Shown here piece after piece: positions 44,242-52,782 of a stretch of DNA of 64,000 bases. Within the stretch, counting starts at the first letter, position 1. The number at the start of each line of letters is the position of its first letter. This stretch comes from Actinoplanes couchii (GTDB lineage: Bacteria > Actinomycetota > Actinomycetes > Mycobacteriales > Micromonosporaceae): NCBI RefSeq assembly GCF_016862075.1, contig NZ_BOMG01000062.1, forward strand, positions 1-64,000. Reading direction: 5' to 3'. The notes below the pieces were generated by a model. That model was not told where the DNA came from and did not search any database. It worked only from the letters and a program-made list of their open reading frames with translations. Position numbers and translations under genes: made by a program.

Positions 44242-45495
44242 TTACCCGCCCGTTCCGGAGTCCGGGGCCACGCCGGTGATCGCCTCGGTCTCCTTTGCGA
44301 GCATGCCGATGAGATCACCGGCGTCCCGGTTGATGAGGATGGCGCCGGTCCATCCCGTCTCCGGGAAGACGGTCCAGTTCGCGCCCACCCCCGGATTGCC
44401 GCCGGCCCGCTGATAGGTCCACTGACCTGCGAAGATCTCCACCCCGATGCCGTACGCCCCGAACGACGCCGGCCCGGTCGGAGCCTTCGGGGCGATCAGC
44501 ACGTCCAGCCACTGCCTGCTCAGCAGGGTGCCGTCGTGCAGGGCCCGGACGAACCGCACCAGATCCGGGGCGGTCGCGAACCCGCCGTCACCCGGAGCGT
44601 CGATGAAGATCCGCCCCGGATTCTTGCCGGCGATGTGGTCCAACGGACTGCCCTCGTCCAGATTTCTCAGCGCGTCGACATAGCTTCCGTCAGCCAATTG
44701 CATGTACGGGTGCGCGATCGTCCGGTCGTTGAGCCACTGCGTCCGGGTGAAGAATCCCGAGTCCGTCATGCCGGCCCGCCGAAAGATGAACTTCTCGACA
44801 TAATCCCAGTACGACAGACCGGACACCGCCTCCACGATCAGCGCCGGAATCGTGGTGTTCGCCTCCTGATGCGTCTCGCTGGGTAGCCCCGGGGTGCCGG
44901 TGAGCCGCGCCTGCCGGGCCCGCTGCGCGTAGAAGTCGTGCACCTCCGCGCGGCTGTACGTGATGCGTTCCACCTCCTCCGGCGGGGCATCCGTTCCCGA
45001 GGCCCCGGACAGCAGGTGATGAATGGTCACCCGCTCGGCGACATCCGCCGGGAAGCCGGTCAGATGCTTGCCCACCGGGTCGTCGAGCCGCAGTTTGCCC
45101 TGCTGCGCCAGTTGAAGTACGGCGATCGTGTGGAAAGGCTTGCCCGCCGAGGTGAGGGTGAACCGGGTCTTCGCGCTGTTCCGGATACCGCGCTCCTCGT
45201 CGGCCATGCCGTAGGCGCGGGACAGCATCGTCCGCCCGTTCTGGGACAGCATCACGACTCCGGAGAACCGGCCGTGAGCAGCGAGATCACGCACATACCT
45301 GTCGTATTCGGCGATCCGCTCCGCCGTGGTCCCCGATCCGTCCGGCCCCTTTCCGGATGCCGCCGTCGCCGAGCTGGACGCGGCCGTCGCCGGGCCGGAC
45401 GTGGCCGTCGCCGCCCCGGACACGATCAGCGGGGTGGCCCCGACCGCAGTCAGCAGGGTGCGCCGCCGTACAGAATTGTCATTCATGTCTTTCAT
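44242..45495 (-). CDS. Tat-exported serine hydrolase (beta-lactamase/DD-peptidase family)
   Basis: 417 residues. Tat signal RRRTLLTAVGATPLIVSG, then a variable Ser/Ala stretch (about 35-55). Class C beta-lactamase/D-alanyl carboxypeptidase fold with SAGK as the S-x-x-K active site in FTLTSAGKPFHT. Probably an extracytoplasmic esterase or peptidase on cell-wall or similar substrates; antibiotic hydrolysis is not implied by sequence. ATG 45495 has GGAG upstream; ATG 45486 is an alternative. Divergent from the VanZ-like gene. Confidence 0.85.
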   Translation of the reverse strand: MKDMNDNSVRRRTLLTAVGATPLIVSGAATATSGPATAASSSATAASGKGPDGSGTTAERIAEYDRYVRDLAAHGRFSGVVMLSQNGRTMLSRAYGMADEERGIRNSAKTRFTLTSAGKPFHTIAVLQLAQQGKLRLDDPVGKHLTGFPADVAERVTIHHLLSGASGTDAPPEEVERITYSRAEVHDFYAQRARQARLTGTPGLPSETHQEANTTIPALIVEAVSGLSYWDYVEKFIFRRAGMTDSGFFTRTQWLNDRTIAHPYMQLADGSYVDALRNLDEGSPLDHIAGKNPGRIFIDAPGDGGFATAPDLVRFVRALHDGTLLSRQWLDVLIAPKAPTGPASFGAYGIGVEIFAGQWTYQRAGGNPGVGANWTVFPETGWTGAILINRDAGDLIGMLAKETEAITGVAPDSGTGG

Positions 45496-45573
45496 CGAAT
45501 TACTCCGGATGTTGCGTCGGCGTATCCGATTTTTCATACGCCCCCGCAACATCCCGTCGTCTCCAATGACCTG

Positions 45574-46461
45574 ATGACCCGCAGGATTCTGTTGTACGCC
45601 GCGGCGCTGGCGACCGTCGCCGTAGTGCTGTTCGTGGCCCGTCGCCCACTGCTGATGTCGGCCCCGGCCTGCCTGTCCGGCGACTGGCCCCACTGTCTGG
45701 GCAACGAGAACGGCATAGTCCTGATGACCCTGCTGGGAATGCCCGTGGCGTTCCTGGTGGTGGCCGTCCTGGCGCTGCTCCGGAAGGCGTTCGGCAGCAC
45801 GGCCCCGTGGCGGAACTCGCTGGCCGAGGTCGGCATGGTCTACGGAACGGCCCCGATGCTCTGGATGACGATGTCCCCGGGCCCGGGAGCGGGCGTCGTC
45901 CCCGGAAGGGTGAGCCTGATCCCGCTGGTGGACCTGATCGGCATGGGCCCACTGGGCATCTTCGTGAACCTGCTGATCCTCGCCGCCCTGGGTTTCTTCG
46001 CCCCGATCCGCTTCGCAGCCCTGACCACACTCCCGCGAGTCCTGGCCCTGGGAGCCGTGTGTTCCGCCCTGATCGAAACGGCCCAGTACACATTCCAGCT
46101 GGACAGAGTCTCCTCAATCGACGACGTCCTCCTGAACGCCACCGGAGCCGCCCTGGCCGCAGCCCTGTCCCACCGCTGGTGGCGAACCACCTTCCCCACC
46201 GCAGCCCCGACCGGTTCCCCGACCATCTCCCCAGCCGCAGCCCCGACCGTGTCCCGGGCCGCCGCGTCGGCGGCCTCCTCAGCTGCGGCCGCGGCCGATT
46301 CTTTGACTGCTTCTTGGGACGTGTCCCCGGCTGCCTCGTCGGCCGCTTCCCCGGCTGCGGTCCCGGCCGATTCTCCGAGTGCTTCCCCGGCCACTCTGCC
46401 GCCTGCCTCCTCGTCGCCTGGTGCGGAGCTGCTGGATTCCGCGCCGGGTCCGGTCCGGTGA
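45574..46461 (+). CDS. VanZ-like membrane protein with Ala/Ser/Pro tail
   Basis: 295 residues. Four or five membrane helices in residues 1-200 with the VanZ signature SALIETAQYTFQLDRVSSIDDVLLNATGAAL. The last about 95 residues are low-complexity Ala/Ser/Pro with short repeats, probably disordered. VanZ-like proteins are linked to glycopeptide tolerance in some bacteria, but most chromosomal copies have no known role. The start at 45574 is the most plausible ATG; longer in-frame openings overlap the divergent hydrolase. Upstream of a two-component system. Confidence 0.8.
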   Translation: MTRRILLYAAALATVAVVLFVARRPLLMSAPACLSGDWPHCLGNENGIVLMTLLGMPVAFLVVAVLALLRKAFGSTAPWRNSLAEVGMVYGTAPMLWMTMSPGPGAGVVPGRVSLIPLVDLIGMGPLGIFVNLLILAALGFFAPIRFAALTTLPRVLALGAVCSALIETAQYTFQLDRVSSIDDVLLNATGAALAAALSHRWWRTTFPTAAPTGSPTISPAAAPTVSRAAASAASSAAAAADSLTASWDVSPAASSAASPAAVPADSPSASPATLPPASSSPGAELLDSAPGPVR

Positions 46462-46471
46462 GCTGCCGACC

Positions 46472-46477
46472 TAGGGT
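46472..46477 (+). promoter_or_regulatory. Possible -10 (TAGGGT), leaderless
   Basis: TAGGGT followed by 6 nt and the ATG at 46484. Confidence 0.4.
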
Positions 46478-46483
46478 GCAGGC

Positions 46484-47227
46484 ATGCGCGTACTGATCGT
46501 GGAAGACGAGCCCTACCTGGCGGAAGCCGTCCGCGACGGTCTGCGCCTGGAGGCGATCGCCGCCGACATCGCCGGTGACGGTGACGCCGCGCTGGAGATG
46601 CTCAGCGTCAACTCCTACGACATCGCGGTCCTGGACCGTGACATCCCCGGACCGTCCGGTGACGAGGTCGCCCGGCACATCGTCGCCTCCGGCAGCGGCA
46701 TGCCGATCCTCATGCTCACCGCCGCCGCCCGCCTCGACGACAAGACGTCCGGTTTCGGCCTGGGCGCCGACGACTACCTCACCAAGCCGTTCGACCTCCG
46801 CGAACTCGTCCTCCGCCTACGGGCCCTCGACCGCCGGCGCGCTTACGCCCGCCCGCCGGTCCGGGAGATCGCCGGCCTGCGACTCGACCCGTTCCGCCGG
46901 GAGGTGTTCCGCGACGGCCGTTACGTGGCCCTCACCCGGAAGCAGTTCGCCGTCCTCGAGGTCCTGACCGCAGCCGAGGGCGGCGTGGTCAGCGCCGAGG
47001 ACCTGTTGGAGCGGGCTTGGGACGAAAACGCCGACCCCTTGACCAACGCGGTACGCATCACAGTCTCCGCCCTCCGCAAACGCCTCGGCGAACCCTGGGT
47101 GATCGGAACCGTCGCAGGCTCCGGCTACCGCATCGAGGCCCCCACTCCCGCCCACGACGCCGAGACGGACAAGCACCGCAGAATCGACAGCGACACCCGC
47201 CACGGTGTCGAGGGGGACAGGCCTTGA
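46484..47227 (+). CDS. OmpR family response regulator
   Basis: 247 residues. Receiver with ED at 7-8, D in VLDRDIPGPSGD and K in YLTKPF; winged-helix DNA-binding domain (LTRKQFAVLEVL, VISALRKRLG-type region). About 25 hydrophilic residues extend beyond the usual GSGYRIE end. Pairs with the downstream kinase through a TTGA overlap. It may control the neighbouring VanZ-like or PadR-ABC genes. Confidence 0.92.
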   Translation: MRVLIVEDEPYLAEAVRDGLRLEAIAADIAGDGDAALEMLSVNSYDIAVLDRDIPGPSGDEVARHIVASGSGMPILMLTAAARLDDKTSGFGLGADDYLTKPFDLRELVLRLRALDRRRAYARPPVREIAGLRLDPFRREVFRDGRYVALTRKQFAVLEVLTAAEGGVVSAEDLLERAWDENADPLTNAVRITVSALRKRLGEPWVIGTVAGSGYRIEAPTPAHDAETDKHRRIDSDTRHGVEGDRP

Positions 47228-48324
47228 GCGCCCGCCTCAAGCTAACCCTCAGCTACGCCGGGTTCCTCATGGTCGCGGGATTTCTCCTCCTCGCTGCCGT
47301 GTGGATCTTTCTCCTGAGTTACGTCCCCGATCGTCTGCTCATCGATCCCGTCCACACCGAGAACACCGGTGTCTTCCCGGTCCGCTCCAATCTGCTCCGG
47401 ATCTTCGCTCCGCCGGCCGCCGCCGTACTCCTGCTTCTTCTGGTCTTCGGTCTGGTGGGTGGGTGGTTCCTTGCCGGCCGGATGCTCGCCCCACTGGTCC
47501 GGATCACCAAGGCCACCCGCACGGCCGCCGGTGGCTCGCTGACCCACCGCATCGGCCCGACCGGGCGCCGAGACGAATTCGGTGAACTCGCCGTCGCTTT
47601 CGACGTCATGCTCGAACGGCTCGAAGCCCACGTCGGCGAGCAGCGACGATTCGCCGCCAACGCCTCCCACGAACTGCGCACCCCGCTGGCGATCAGCCGC
47701 ACGATCCTCGAGGTCGCCCGCCACGACCCGACCCCGGAACACATCGAGCGCCTGCACGCCGTCAACACCCGGGCGATCGATCTCACCGAGGCTCTGCTGC
47801 TGCTCAGCCGCGCCTCCGCCATCCAGCCCGGTGGCCCGCTCCCGGCCGAGGGCGATCTCTTCCCCGCGGCCGATGTCGACCTCTCCCTCCTCGTCGAGGA
47901 GGCCGTCGAGACGCTGCTGCCGCTCGCCGAACAGCGCGGCCTGGCCATCGAGGTCACCGGCGAGCCGGCCCGGACCCGTGGCTCCGCGGAACTGCTCGCG
48001 AGGATGGCGACCAACCTCGTCCAGAACGCCATCGTCCACAATCTGCCCACCGGTGGCACCGTGACGGCCCACACCGAGGAACGCGGTGACGTGAGTGTGC
48101 TGCGTATCGAGAACACCGGCCGCACCCTCCCTCCCTCGTTGATGCCGAGCCTGATCGAACCCTTCCAGCGAGGAGCCGAACGCACCCGCACGGCCGATCA
48201 CGCCGGTGCCGGACTCGGGCTGGCCATCGTGCACAGCGTGGTCCGAGCCCACGGCGGAGCACTCGACCTCGCCGCTTGTCCGGGCGGTGGCCTCCTCGTC
48301 ACGGTGCACCTTACTCGCTCCTGA
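47224..48324 (+). CDS. EnvZ-type sensor histidine kinase
   Basis: 366 residues. Two membrane helices (about 10-32 and 60-85) flank a short extracellular loop; HAMP region (ITKATRTAAGGSLTHRI), HisKA ANASHELRTPLA, HATPase NLVQNAIVHN and GAGLGLAIV. The start is a TTG at 47224 overlapping the regulator's TGA, with AGGGGGAC upstream; no ATG/GTG lies early enough to include the first helix. Confidence 0.88.
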   Translation: MSARLKLTLSYAGFLMVAGFLLLAAVWIFLLSYVPDRLLIDPVHTENTGVFPVRSNLLRIFAPPAAAVLLLLLVFGLVGGWFLAGRMLAPLVRITKATRTAAGGSLTHRIGPTGRRDEFGELAVAFDVMLERLEAHVGEQRRFAANASHELRTPLAISRTILEVARHDPTPEHIERLHAVNTRAIDLTEALLLLSRASAIQPGGPLPAEGDLFPAADVDLSLLVEEAVETLLPLAEQRGLAIEVTGEPARTRGSAELLARMATNLVQNAIVHNLPTGGTVTAHTEERGDVSVLRIENTGRTLPPSLMPSLIEPFQRGAERTRTADHAGAGLGLAIVHSVVRAHGGALDLAACPGGGLLVTVHLTRS

Positions 48325-48356
48325 ACTGGATATGCATCCGGTTTATAAACGGCGTG

Positions 48357-48362
48357 TATAGT
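48357..48362 (+). promoter_or_regulatory. Probable -10 (TATAGT) of padR-ABC operon, leaderless
   Basis: TATAGT followed by 7 nt and the ATG at 48370. The AT-rich TTTATAAAC at 48342-48350 may be part of the PadR operator. Confidence 0.55.
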
Positions 48363-48369
48363 CGTCGGC

Positions 48370-48891
48370 ATGTCAGTCAGCTTCGCTCTGCTGGGCCTGT
48401 TGGAGAACGGTCCCCGGCATGGATACGACCTCAAGCGCACCTACGACGACACGTTCGGGCGTGACCGCTCCCTGCACTACGGGCAGGTCTACTCGACGAT
48501 GGCCCGCCTGCTGAAGAACGGGCACGTCGAGGTGGAGTCGGAGCCGGGCGACGGCCCGGATCGGAAGAGGTATGCGATCACCGACGCCGGGATCACCGAT
48601 GTCGCCGAGTGGATCGCCCGCCCGGAGAAACCCGAGCTGTATCTGCAGAGCACCCTCTACACCAAGGTGGTGCTCGCCCTGCTGACCGGGCGCGACGCCG
48701 CCGAGGTCCTCGACAGCCAGCGTGCCGAGCACCTGCGCCTGATGCGGGAGCTGACCCGGCGCAAGAGCGCCGGCGACCTCGCCGACGAGTTGATCTGTGA
48801 CCACGCCCTCTTCCATCTGGAAGCCGACCTGCGCTGGCTGGAGCTGACCGCCGCCCGCCTGGATCGCCTGGCCGCGCAGGTCAAACCGTGA
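48370..48891 (+). CDS. PadR family transcriptional regulator
   Basis: 173 residues. N-terminal winged helix (FALLGLLENGPRHGYDLKR, YGQVYSTMARLLKNGHVE) and a C-terminal helical dimerisation domain. First gene of a regulator-ATPase-FtsX permease operon with GTGA coupling, so it most likely represses its own operon until the exporter substrate, often an antibiotic or peptide, binds. Confidence 0.93.
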   Translation: MSVSFALLGLLENGPRHGYDLKRTYDDTFGRDRSLHYGQVYSTMARLLKNGHVEVESEPGDGPDRKRYAITDAGITDVAEWIARPEKPELYLQSTLYTKVVLALLTGRDAAEVLDSQRAEHLRLMRELTRRKSAGDLADELICDHALFHLEADLRWLELTAARLDRLAAQVKP

Positions 48892-49613
48892 GCACCCATC
48901 CCGTTACCCCCGACGACGGAGCCCCCGCGATGACCGATCAAGCCCTGCTCAGCGCCGAGGATCTGCACCTCAGCTTCGGCGAGACCAAAGCACTCGACGG
49001 CGCCTCCCTGCACGTGCGGGCCGGCGAGGTGGTGGCGCTGATGGGGCCGTCCGGTTCCGGCAAGTCGACGCTGCTGCACTGCCTGGCGGGCATCCTGTCG
49101 CCGGAGTCCGGCCGGGTGGCTTACGCCGGGCGCGACCTGACCGCGATGTCCGACAGCGAGCGCAGCGGATTGCGCCGGGGCGAGTTCGGTTTCGTGTTCC
49201 AGTTCGGGCAGCTGGTTCCCGAGCTGACCTGCCTGGAGAACGTGGCGTTGCCACTGCGCCTGTCCGGGACGAGCCGTCGTGCCGCCCACCGGATCGCCGG
49301 CGAGTGGCTGGATCGCCTCGAGGTCGGCGACGTCGCCGGGAAACGGCCCGGTCAGGCGTCCGGTGGTCAGGGCCAGCGGGTCGCGGTGGCCCGGGCGCTG
49401 GTCGCCAAGCCCCGGGTCGTCTTCGCCGACGAGCCCACCGGCGCACTGGACTCCCTCAACGGCGAGCTGGTGATGAAACTGTTCATCGCCGCGGCCAAGG
49501 AGACCGGCGCGGCTGTCGTGCTGGTCACCCACGAGGCCCGGGTCGCTGCCTGGTCCGACCGGGAGGCCGTGGTCCGCGACGGCAAGGTCCGCGAGCAGGA
49601 GTATGCCCGATGA
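48888..49613 (+). CDS. ABC transporter ATP-binding protein, LolD/MacB type
   Basis: 241 residues. Walker A GPSGSGKST, Q-loop VFQFGQLVPELT, a slightly unusual signature QASGGQGQR (usual first residue is L), Walker B VVFADEPTGALD, H-switch THE. GTG at 48888 overlaps the padR stop; an internal ATG sits at residue 15. Works with the FtsX-type permease that follows. Confidence 0.92.
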   Translation: MSTHPVTPDDGAPAMTDQALLSAEDLHLSFGETKALDGASLHVRAGEVVALMGPSGSGKSTLLHCLAGILSPESGRVAYAGRDLTAMSDSERSGLRRGEFGFVFQFGQLVPELTCLENVALPLRLSGTSRRAAHRIAGEWLDRLEVGDVAGKRPGQASGGQGQRVAVARALVAKPRVVFADEPTGALDSLNGELVMKLFIAAAKETGAAVVLVTHEARVAAWSDREAVVRDGKVREQEYAR

Positions 49614-51859
49614 CCACGATCAGACGCTGGTTCTTCGAGCTCGGGCTCGGCGCGCGGATGAGTGTCGCCGGCGGCCGGGCCGGCTGGACCAGGCTCGCGC
49701 TGATCGCCGCCGGAGTGGGCATCGGCGTGGCCGTGCTGCTGTCCGTCGCGACCCTGCCCGCCGCGATCGCGGCGAGCACCGCCCGCGAGGAGGCCCGCAC
49801 CGACAACGCACAGGAGGACACGCCGAAAGGCGACAACACCCTGCTGATCGGTAACGCCACCACCATGTTCGGCACCGAGTCCGTGCACGGCCGGATGCTG
49901 CAGCCGGAGGGTGCGAACCCGCCGGTCCCGCCCGGTGTGACCACGCTGCCCGCCCCGGGTCAGATGATCGTCTCCCCGGCGCTGGCCGCGCTGATGCGGG
50001 ACAACCCGCTGCTCGCGCAGCGGTGGGATGCCGAGATCGTCGGCACCATCGGCGAGCAGGGCCTGCGAGGGCCCGCCGAACTCGCCTTCTACCTCGGCGC
50101 CGACACCCTCACCGAGGAGACCGGCGAGCGGCTCGACCGATTCGGGTTCGCCGTCACCGGCGAGGACGAGGGCCCCGGAACCCCGGCGATGCTCCTGCTC
50201 AGTGCCGTCGGCATCGTGGTGCTGCTGATGCCGGTGATGGTCTTCATGGCCAGCGCCGTGCGGTTCGGCGGCGAGGCCCGGGACCGCCGGCTGGCCGCGC
50301 TGCGGCTGGTCGGCTCGGATGCCGCGATGACCCGGCGGATCGCCGCCGGCGAGACCCTGGCCGGCGCGCTCCTCGGTCTCGGCGTCGGCGCGGTGCTCGC
50401 GGTGGGCGCGGCGCTTGCCGCCAACCGGTGGGCCTCCGGAGCACTCAGCTTCTATCTGTACGACATGCGCCCGGTGCCCGCCCTGGCCGCCCTGATCGTG
50501 GTGGCCGTTCCCGCGATCGCCGTGCTGGTCACCCTGTCGGCCATGCGGCGGGTGGTGGTGCAGCCGCTCGGCGTGGTCCGGCTCAGCACGACGGTGCGCC
50601 GGCGGCTGTGGTGGCGACTGGTCCTCCCGGTCATCGGCGTGGTCCTTCTCTGGCCGCTCCGCAACGGCCTGGACCAGCAGAACCCGTCGTCGGGAGTGGA
50701 GTTCCAGGCCGCGGCCGGGGTCGCGCTGCTGCTGATCGGCCTGGCCCTGCTGCTGCCGTGGCTGGTCGAGGCGACGGTGGACCGCCTCGGTGGCGGCAGC
50801 CTGGCCTGGGAGCTGGCGATCCGCCGGCTCCAGTTCGACAGCGGCACCGCTGTCCGTGCCGTCTCCGGTATCGCCGTCTCGGTGGCCGGGGTGATAGCCC
50901 TGCAGGGGCTGGTCTCCGGCATCGAGAGCGTGGTCGCGACCGGTGGCACCGAGACCGGCCGGTTCCAGCACCAGATCCTGCCGGCCGCCGACGTCCCGGA
51001 CGGCACCTGGACAGCCGCGCTGAGCAAGACCCCGGGAGTCCTGGACACCAGGACGATCAGGACGGTCCACGGGGAGCGCGACGGTGACTCGGTCGCGATC
51101 CGGATCGCCGACTGCGCGGCCCTGAGCCGTTACGCCGACCTGACCGGCTGTGCCGACGGAGAGGTCTACGGCATCGCCGTGCCCGACGGCCGGACCGAGT
51201 ACCAGCTGCGGGACGAGACCACCTGGACACCACCCGCGCCGACCCGGCAGGTGGCGCCTTCCGCCGAGGTGGAGGGTTTCGGTTCGATGCTCCTGGTGAC
51301 CCCGGCCGCGCTGGCCGGTGCCAAGGTGCCGCCGGCCGATCCGACGTTCGCCGTCGACCTGGACACCAGCCGCCCGGAAGCGCTGGAGCAGTTGCGGAAC
51401 ACGGCCGCGCTCCTCGATCCGCAGGCGCTCGTCATCGACCCGGGCAACGCCAGCGTGGCCGATGTCATGCGGACCAGTCGGCAGGGCCTGCTGGCCGGCA
51501 CGATCGTCCTGCTCGTGCTGATCGGCGCCAGCATGCTCGTCAACGTCGCCGAGCAGCTTCGTGAGCGCCGCCGTGTGCTGGCCGTCCTGGTCGCTTTCGG
51601 AACCCGCCGCCGCACCCTGACCGGTTCGGTCCTGCTCCAGGCGACGGTCCCGGTCCTGATCGGAATGGTCATGGCAGTGTCGATGGGCAGCTCGTTGGCA
51701 GCCGTCCTGATGGCAGCCGTCGACGCCCCGGTGACCATCGACTGGTTCGGCATCGGCACCACGTCAGCGGTAGCGGCCCTGGTCGTCCTCGGCACCACAG
51801 CCGCGGCCCTGCCATCCCTGATGCGCCTGACCCGCCCGGGCAACCTACGCAACGAGTGA
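49610..51859 (+). CDS. FtsX-like ABC transporter permease
   Basis: 749 residues. First helix about 25-47, an extracellular domain of roughly 130 residues, a bank of helices (about 190-390), a central region, a second large extracellular domain (about 440-610) and three final helices: the doubled FtsX layout of antibiotic-related exporters. ATG overlaps the ATPase stop. With PadR and the ATPase it forms a self-contained export/stress unit. Confidence 0.9.
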   Translation: MTTIRRWFFELGLGARMSVAGGRAGWTRLALIAAGVGIGVAVLLSVATLPAAIAASTAREEARTDNAQEDTPKGDNTLLIGNATTMFGTESVHGRMLQPEGANPPVPPGVTTLPAPGQMIVSPALAALMRDNPLLAQRWDAEIVGTIGEQGLRGPAELAFYLGADTLTEETGERLDRFGFAVTGEDEGPGTPAMLLLSAVGIVVLLMPVMVFMASAVRFGGEARDRRLAALRLVGSDAAMTRRIAAGETLAGALLGLGVGAVLAVGAALAANRWASGALSFYLYDMRPVPALAALIVVAVPAIAVLVTLSAMRRVVVQPLGVVRLSTTVRRRLWWRLVLPVIGVVLLWPLRNGLDQQNPSSGVEFQAAAGVALLLIGLALLLPWLVEATVDRLGGGSLAWELAIRRLQFDSGTAVRAVSGIAVSVAGVIALQGLVSGIESVVATGGTETGRFQHQILPAADVPDGTWTAALSKTPGVLDTRTIRTVHGERDGDSVAIRIADCAALSRYADLTGCADGEVYGIAVPDGRTEYQLRDETTWTPPAPTRQVAPSAEVEGFGSMLLVTPAALAGAKVPPADPTFAVDLDTSRPEALEQLRNTAALLDPQALVIDPGNASVADVMRTSRQGLLAGTIVLLVLIGASMLVNVAEQLRERRRVLAVLVAFGTRRRTLTGSVLLQATVPVLIGMVMAVSMGSSLAAVLMAAVDAPVTIDWFGIGTTSAVAALVVLGTTAAALPSLMRLTRPGNLRNE

Positions 51860-51967
51860 CCGACCATGCCCACCTGAAGAAGCGCGGGCCGCCGAACCCG
51901 CCCCGTCGGCCCGCCCCCGCCCGCTGCCCCGCTGGCCTGCTGGCCCGCGCATCTCTCCAGCTTGACG

Positions 51968-52100
51968 CGCGCGGTTTCCCACGCGGCGGGTGTGGTTTCC
52001 CGCGCGCCGGGCGTGGTCTTCCACGCGGCGGGTGTGGTCTCTCGTGATATGTGCGGTCTCCGGTGACGCGTGCGGTTTCCCGTGGCACTTGCGGTTTCCG
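51968..52100. repeat. Degenerate 19-21-bp tandem repeats
   Basis: About seven units of the type gtgtggtttcccgcgcg between the FtsX-type gene and the tetR-type gene (intergenic 51860-52112, no gene seen). On the minus strand the core CGCG-T/C-GGGAAACC matches the minisatellite inside the gene at 53231-53461. Confidence 0.8.
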
Positions 52101-52112
52101 TGCGATTGGACG

Positions 52113-52727
52113 TTAGGTGATCAGTGTGCGGATCATGCAGTCTGCGGCCCAGGAGCGCCAGCGTTCGTGGGACCAGCCCAAGTGGTCCACCAGCAGTAGG
52201 TAGGTCTCGGGGGACAGCAGGGCGACTGTGGTGTCTGTGGTGGTGCTGACGTCCGTACGCAAAGTGGCCTTGGTTTTCAGAGCCTTGGCGAAGACCTCTT
52301 GGACCTCGCGGTGATGTCCGATAGCGGTCGCGCACACCTCGGCCAGCTCGGGGTCGGTGGCGGCGTTGCGGATGATGTCCAGCAACCGGGCCGCTCGGCG
52401 TAACACCTCGCCCACGCCCTCTACCTGGCGCTCGATCTGCCGGTGCGGATCGCTTTCGGCCAGGGCTGCGTGCACCCATGGGCGGCTCAGGGTGGGGATC
52501 GGCTCGTCGTCGCCGGCTATCGCCCGGTCCAGGGCGGCGATCAGGACGGCTCGTTTGTTGCCGAACGAGTAGTACACCGTCTGCTCGCTCACCCCGGCTG
52601 CGGATGCGATGGCGTTGATGCTGGTCGTGGCGTATCCGGACGTGGTGAACGTCGCGGTCGCGGCGGCGGTGATGCGGGCTCGGGTGGCGCGGGCCCGCTC
52701 GGCGCGCCCGTCGGTCTTTCCGGTCAC
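52113..52727 (-). CDS. TetR family transcriptional regulator
   Basis: 204 residues from a GTG at 52727. N-terminal helix-turn-helix (ITAAATATFTTSGYATTSINAIASAAGVSEQTVYYSFGNKRAVL) and a ligand domain of all-helical type. Divergent from the NAD(P)-binding protein gene with only 41 bp between the starts, so one operator would control both. Probably leaderless. Confidence 0.92.
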   Translation of the reverse strand: MTGKTDGRAERARATRARITAAATATFTTSGYATTSINAIASAAGVSEQTVYYSFGNKRAVLIAALDRAIAGDDEPIPTLSRPWVHAALAESDPHRQIERQVEGVGEVLRRAARLLDIIRNAATDPELAEVCATAIGHHREVQEVFAKALKTKATLRTDVSTTTDTTVALLSPETYLLLVDHLGWSHERWRSWAADCMIRTLIT

Positions 52728-52782
52728 AGTGCTTGACTATAGCGGCACTACAAAAACATTCTTAGAGCATGACTACAAAAAC
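52728..52782. promoter_or_regulatory. tetR divergent promoter/operator region
   Basis: TATAGT on the minus strand (52741-52736) lies 8 nt before the tetR GTG and is enclosed by the inverted repeat AGTGC (52728-52732) and GCACT (52745-52749). An 11-bp direct repeat ACTACAAAAAC occurs at 52747-52757 and 52772-52782, the second inside the plus-strand gene. Both are candidate TetR sites. Confidence 0.5.

Noticed and set aside
44242..45495. Antibiotic resistance beta-lactamase
   Set aside because: Only the general serine-hydrolase fold and S-x-x-K are visible; many such proteins are esterases or peptidases.
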